Assembly (NCBI GenBank): GCA_013112685.1
Contig: JABFGC010000002.1
Coordinates: 2,676,902-2,740,901, forward strand
DNA from: Chloroflexota bacterium
GTDB lineage: Bacteria > Chloroflexota > Anaerolineae > Anaerolineales > Villigracilaceae
Length of the DNA: 64,000 nucleotides
Direction: 5' to 3'
The position numbers were made by a program, and so were the translations under genes. How positions within the stretch are numbered: the stretch's first letter is position 1; each line of letters opens with the position of its first letter. Below, one piece after another: positions 62,897 to 64,000 of this stretch. The notes below the pieces were generated by a model. That model saw only the letters and a program-made list of their open reading frames with translations. It ran no database searches and was not told where the DNA came from.

Positions 62897-64000
62897 CTAT
62901 CCTTCCGCCACCGGGATGGTGAAATGGAAGGCGGTGCCTTTGCGGTACTCGCTCTCGAACCAGATCCGCCCGCCCTGCATTTCCACCAGGCTCTTGGTGA
63001 TGTTCAAACCCAGGCCGGTACCCGGGGCTTCGCGCGCCTTGGGGTCTTCGGAGCGGAAGAATTTCTGGAATATCTTTTGCTGGTCTTCGATGGCCATGCC
63101 GATGCCGTTGTCCTTTACCCACAGGTGAAGCACGCGCGGAGCGCCGTCGGGGTCCCCACTGGTTGGCGCTTTCCTCCACGCCCACTTGAATCACGCCGCC
63201 TTCGGGCGTGTATTTGATGGCGTTGCTGACGAGGTTGATGAGCACCTGTCCCACGCGGTTGCGGTCCGCCCACATTTGGGGCAGTCCTTCCGGCACGATC
63301 AATTGCAGGGTCTGCTTCTTGTCTTCGAACTGACGGGTGAAGGCGCGCACCACTTCCTCGATCAGGTCTGCCACGCCCGTGGCTTTGTACTCGAGGCGCA
63401 GGCGTCCCGCTTCGATCTTGGAATTGTCGTTGAGGTCCGAAACCAGGGTGGACATGCGCTCGACGTTGGTTTTGATGGTTTGCAGGAAGTTCGACTGCAT
63501 CTCATTGACCTGTCCCACCGCGCCGCCCGCCAGCAATTCGGTGTAGCCTTTGATGGAGGTCATCGGGTTTTTCAACTCGTGCGCCACAAGGGAGACGAAA
63601 TCGCTTTTGGCGAGGTTTGCGCGCTGGACTTCGTCGTACAACTGGGCGTTGGAAATGGCGATGGCGGCGTGGTCGGTGAGGCGGGTGAGGAAGTCAATAT
63701 CCGCCTGCGTGTCGCTTGTGCTTTCGAGATACAACAGACCGATCACGGTCGTTTCGCGGCGGATGGGAATCACCATCTGCGTGTTCGCAGCCAGGAGCAG
63801 CTTGCTCTTCGACGCTTCGACCACCTCCTGCTGGGGCAAGCCGGTCTCCACCGCCTTCAACATGGACGGCAGTTCGATCTTCATCATTTCGTCCGGCAGG
63901 TCCTCGATCAATTCATCCAGCCCCTGGTGTGCCATGACGCGCAGTTTTCCGTCGGCGAGCGTGCCGATCAGCCCCGCCATCGCGCCGGATTGACGCAATG
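62897..64000 (-). CDS. GAF-HisKA-HATPase histidine kinase, 5' end outside window (one frameshift)
   Basis: At least 368 residues. A GAF domain (QMVIPIRRETTVIGLLYLEST, DHAAIAISNAQLYDEV), HisKA with phospho-His in VAHELKNPMTSIKGY, and HATPase with N-box VLINLVSNAIKYTPEGG, G1 VKDNGIGM and G2 GTGLGLNITKSLVE. An indel near 63150 changes the frame between N-box and G1. Its first residues lie beyond 64000. Probably works with the FIST protein downstream; the response regulator is not in view. Confidence 0.9.

Noticed and set aside
1..64000. CRISPR arrays, tRNA or rRNA genes, insertion sequences, phage attachment sites
   Set aside because: No regularly spaced direct repeats, no tRNA T-loop consensus in context, no transposase or integrase reading frame was found by eye.

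Overview
The window looks like a chromosomal piece of an Anaerolineae-type Chloroflexota bacterium, probably a metagenome-derived genome. The evidence is the moderately high GC, Thr/Pro-rich (TPT-type) linkers in cell-surface proteins, a RodZ-like protein with two HTH domains, a PknB-RpmB-YloU-YloV-RecG neighbourhood, many SUMF1-fold lipoproteins, and gene borders littered with short palindromic dispersed repeats. The assignment is inferred from protein style, not from a marker search.

About twenty genes, including essential single-copy ones (rplI, recG, metK, rpe), are broken by single-base indels whose removal restores textbook proteins. I treat these as assembly errors and give one joined feature per gene. 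Indel positions are approximate.

Layout. 1-7.6 kb: truncated rimO, RodZ-like protein, ribosomal protein L9, FtsB/DivIC-like protein, a membrane-anchored GAF-GAF-GGDEF diguanylate cyclase and lysA. 7.6-30.1 kb: a long accessory region for nitric oxide and heme-linked respiration. It holds two Crp/Fnr regulators, perfect or near-perfect TGTGA-N6-TCACA operators, a NapH-like polyferredoxin, quinol-type NO reductase (norZ), a NorW/AIF-like FAD reductase, a CDF exporter, a tandem-repeat lipoprotein, an ECF sigma factor with a zinc-finger anti-sigma candidate, and a same-strand cluster of polytopic proteins including an unassigned 491-residue protein with two GHxH motifs. That cluster also contains a NirV-like SUMF1 lipoprotein and a CtaB/UbiA prenyltransferase. 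30.1-44.2 kb: housekeeping genes (coaD, recG, DegV/FakB, YloV/FakA, Asp23, rpmB, rpe, PknB-type kinase, diacylglycerol kinase), a PadR-HAAS operon, a CPBP protease and two nucleotidyltransferase/HEPN modules. 44.2-54.4 kb: SH3, TPR, AMMECR1, flavin reductase, C39-like peptidase, two SUMF1 lipoproteins around an OmpR-type regulator, then metK under a SAM-I riboswitch. 54.4-57.4 kb: Fur-family regulator with a CbiM-CbiQ-CbiO nickel/cobalt ECF transporter. 57.4-64 kb: a lipoprotein, a NACHT-SUMF1 STAND protein with a small partner, a FIST protein and a truncated histidine kinase.

The most unusual aspect is the repeat population. Several palindromic families sit at gene borders, and members also lie inside functional sequence: in lysA, in the signal peptide of a SUMF1 lipoprotein, in the N-terminus of CtaB, and as the whole enlarged P3 arm of the metK riboswitch. 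The best candidates for undescribed biology are the GHxH/SUMF1/CtaB cluster under a double Crp-like operator and the NACHT-SUMF1 pair. No rRNA, tRNA, CRISPR array or insertion sequence was seen.
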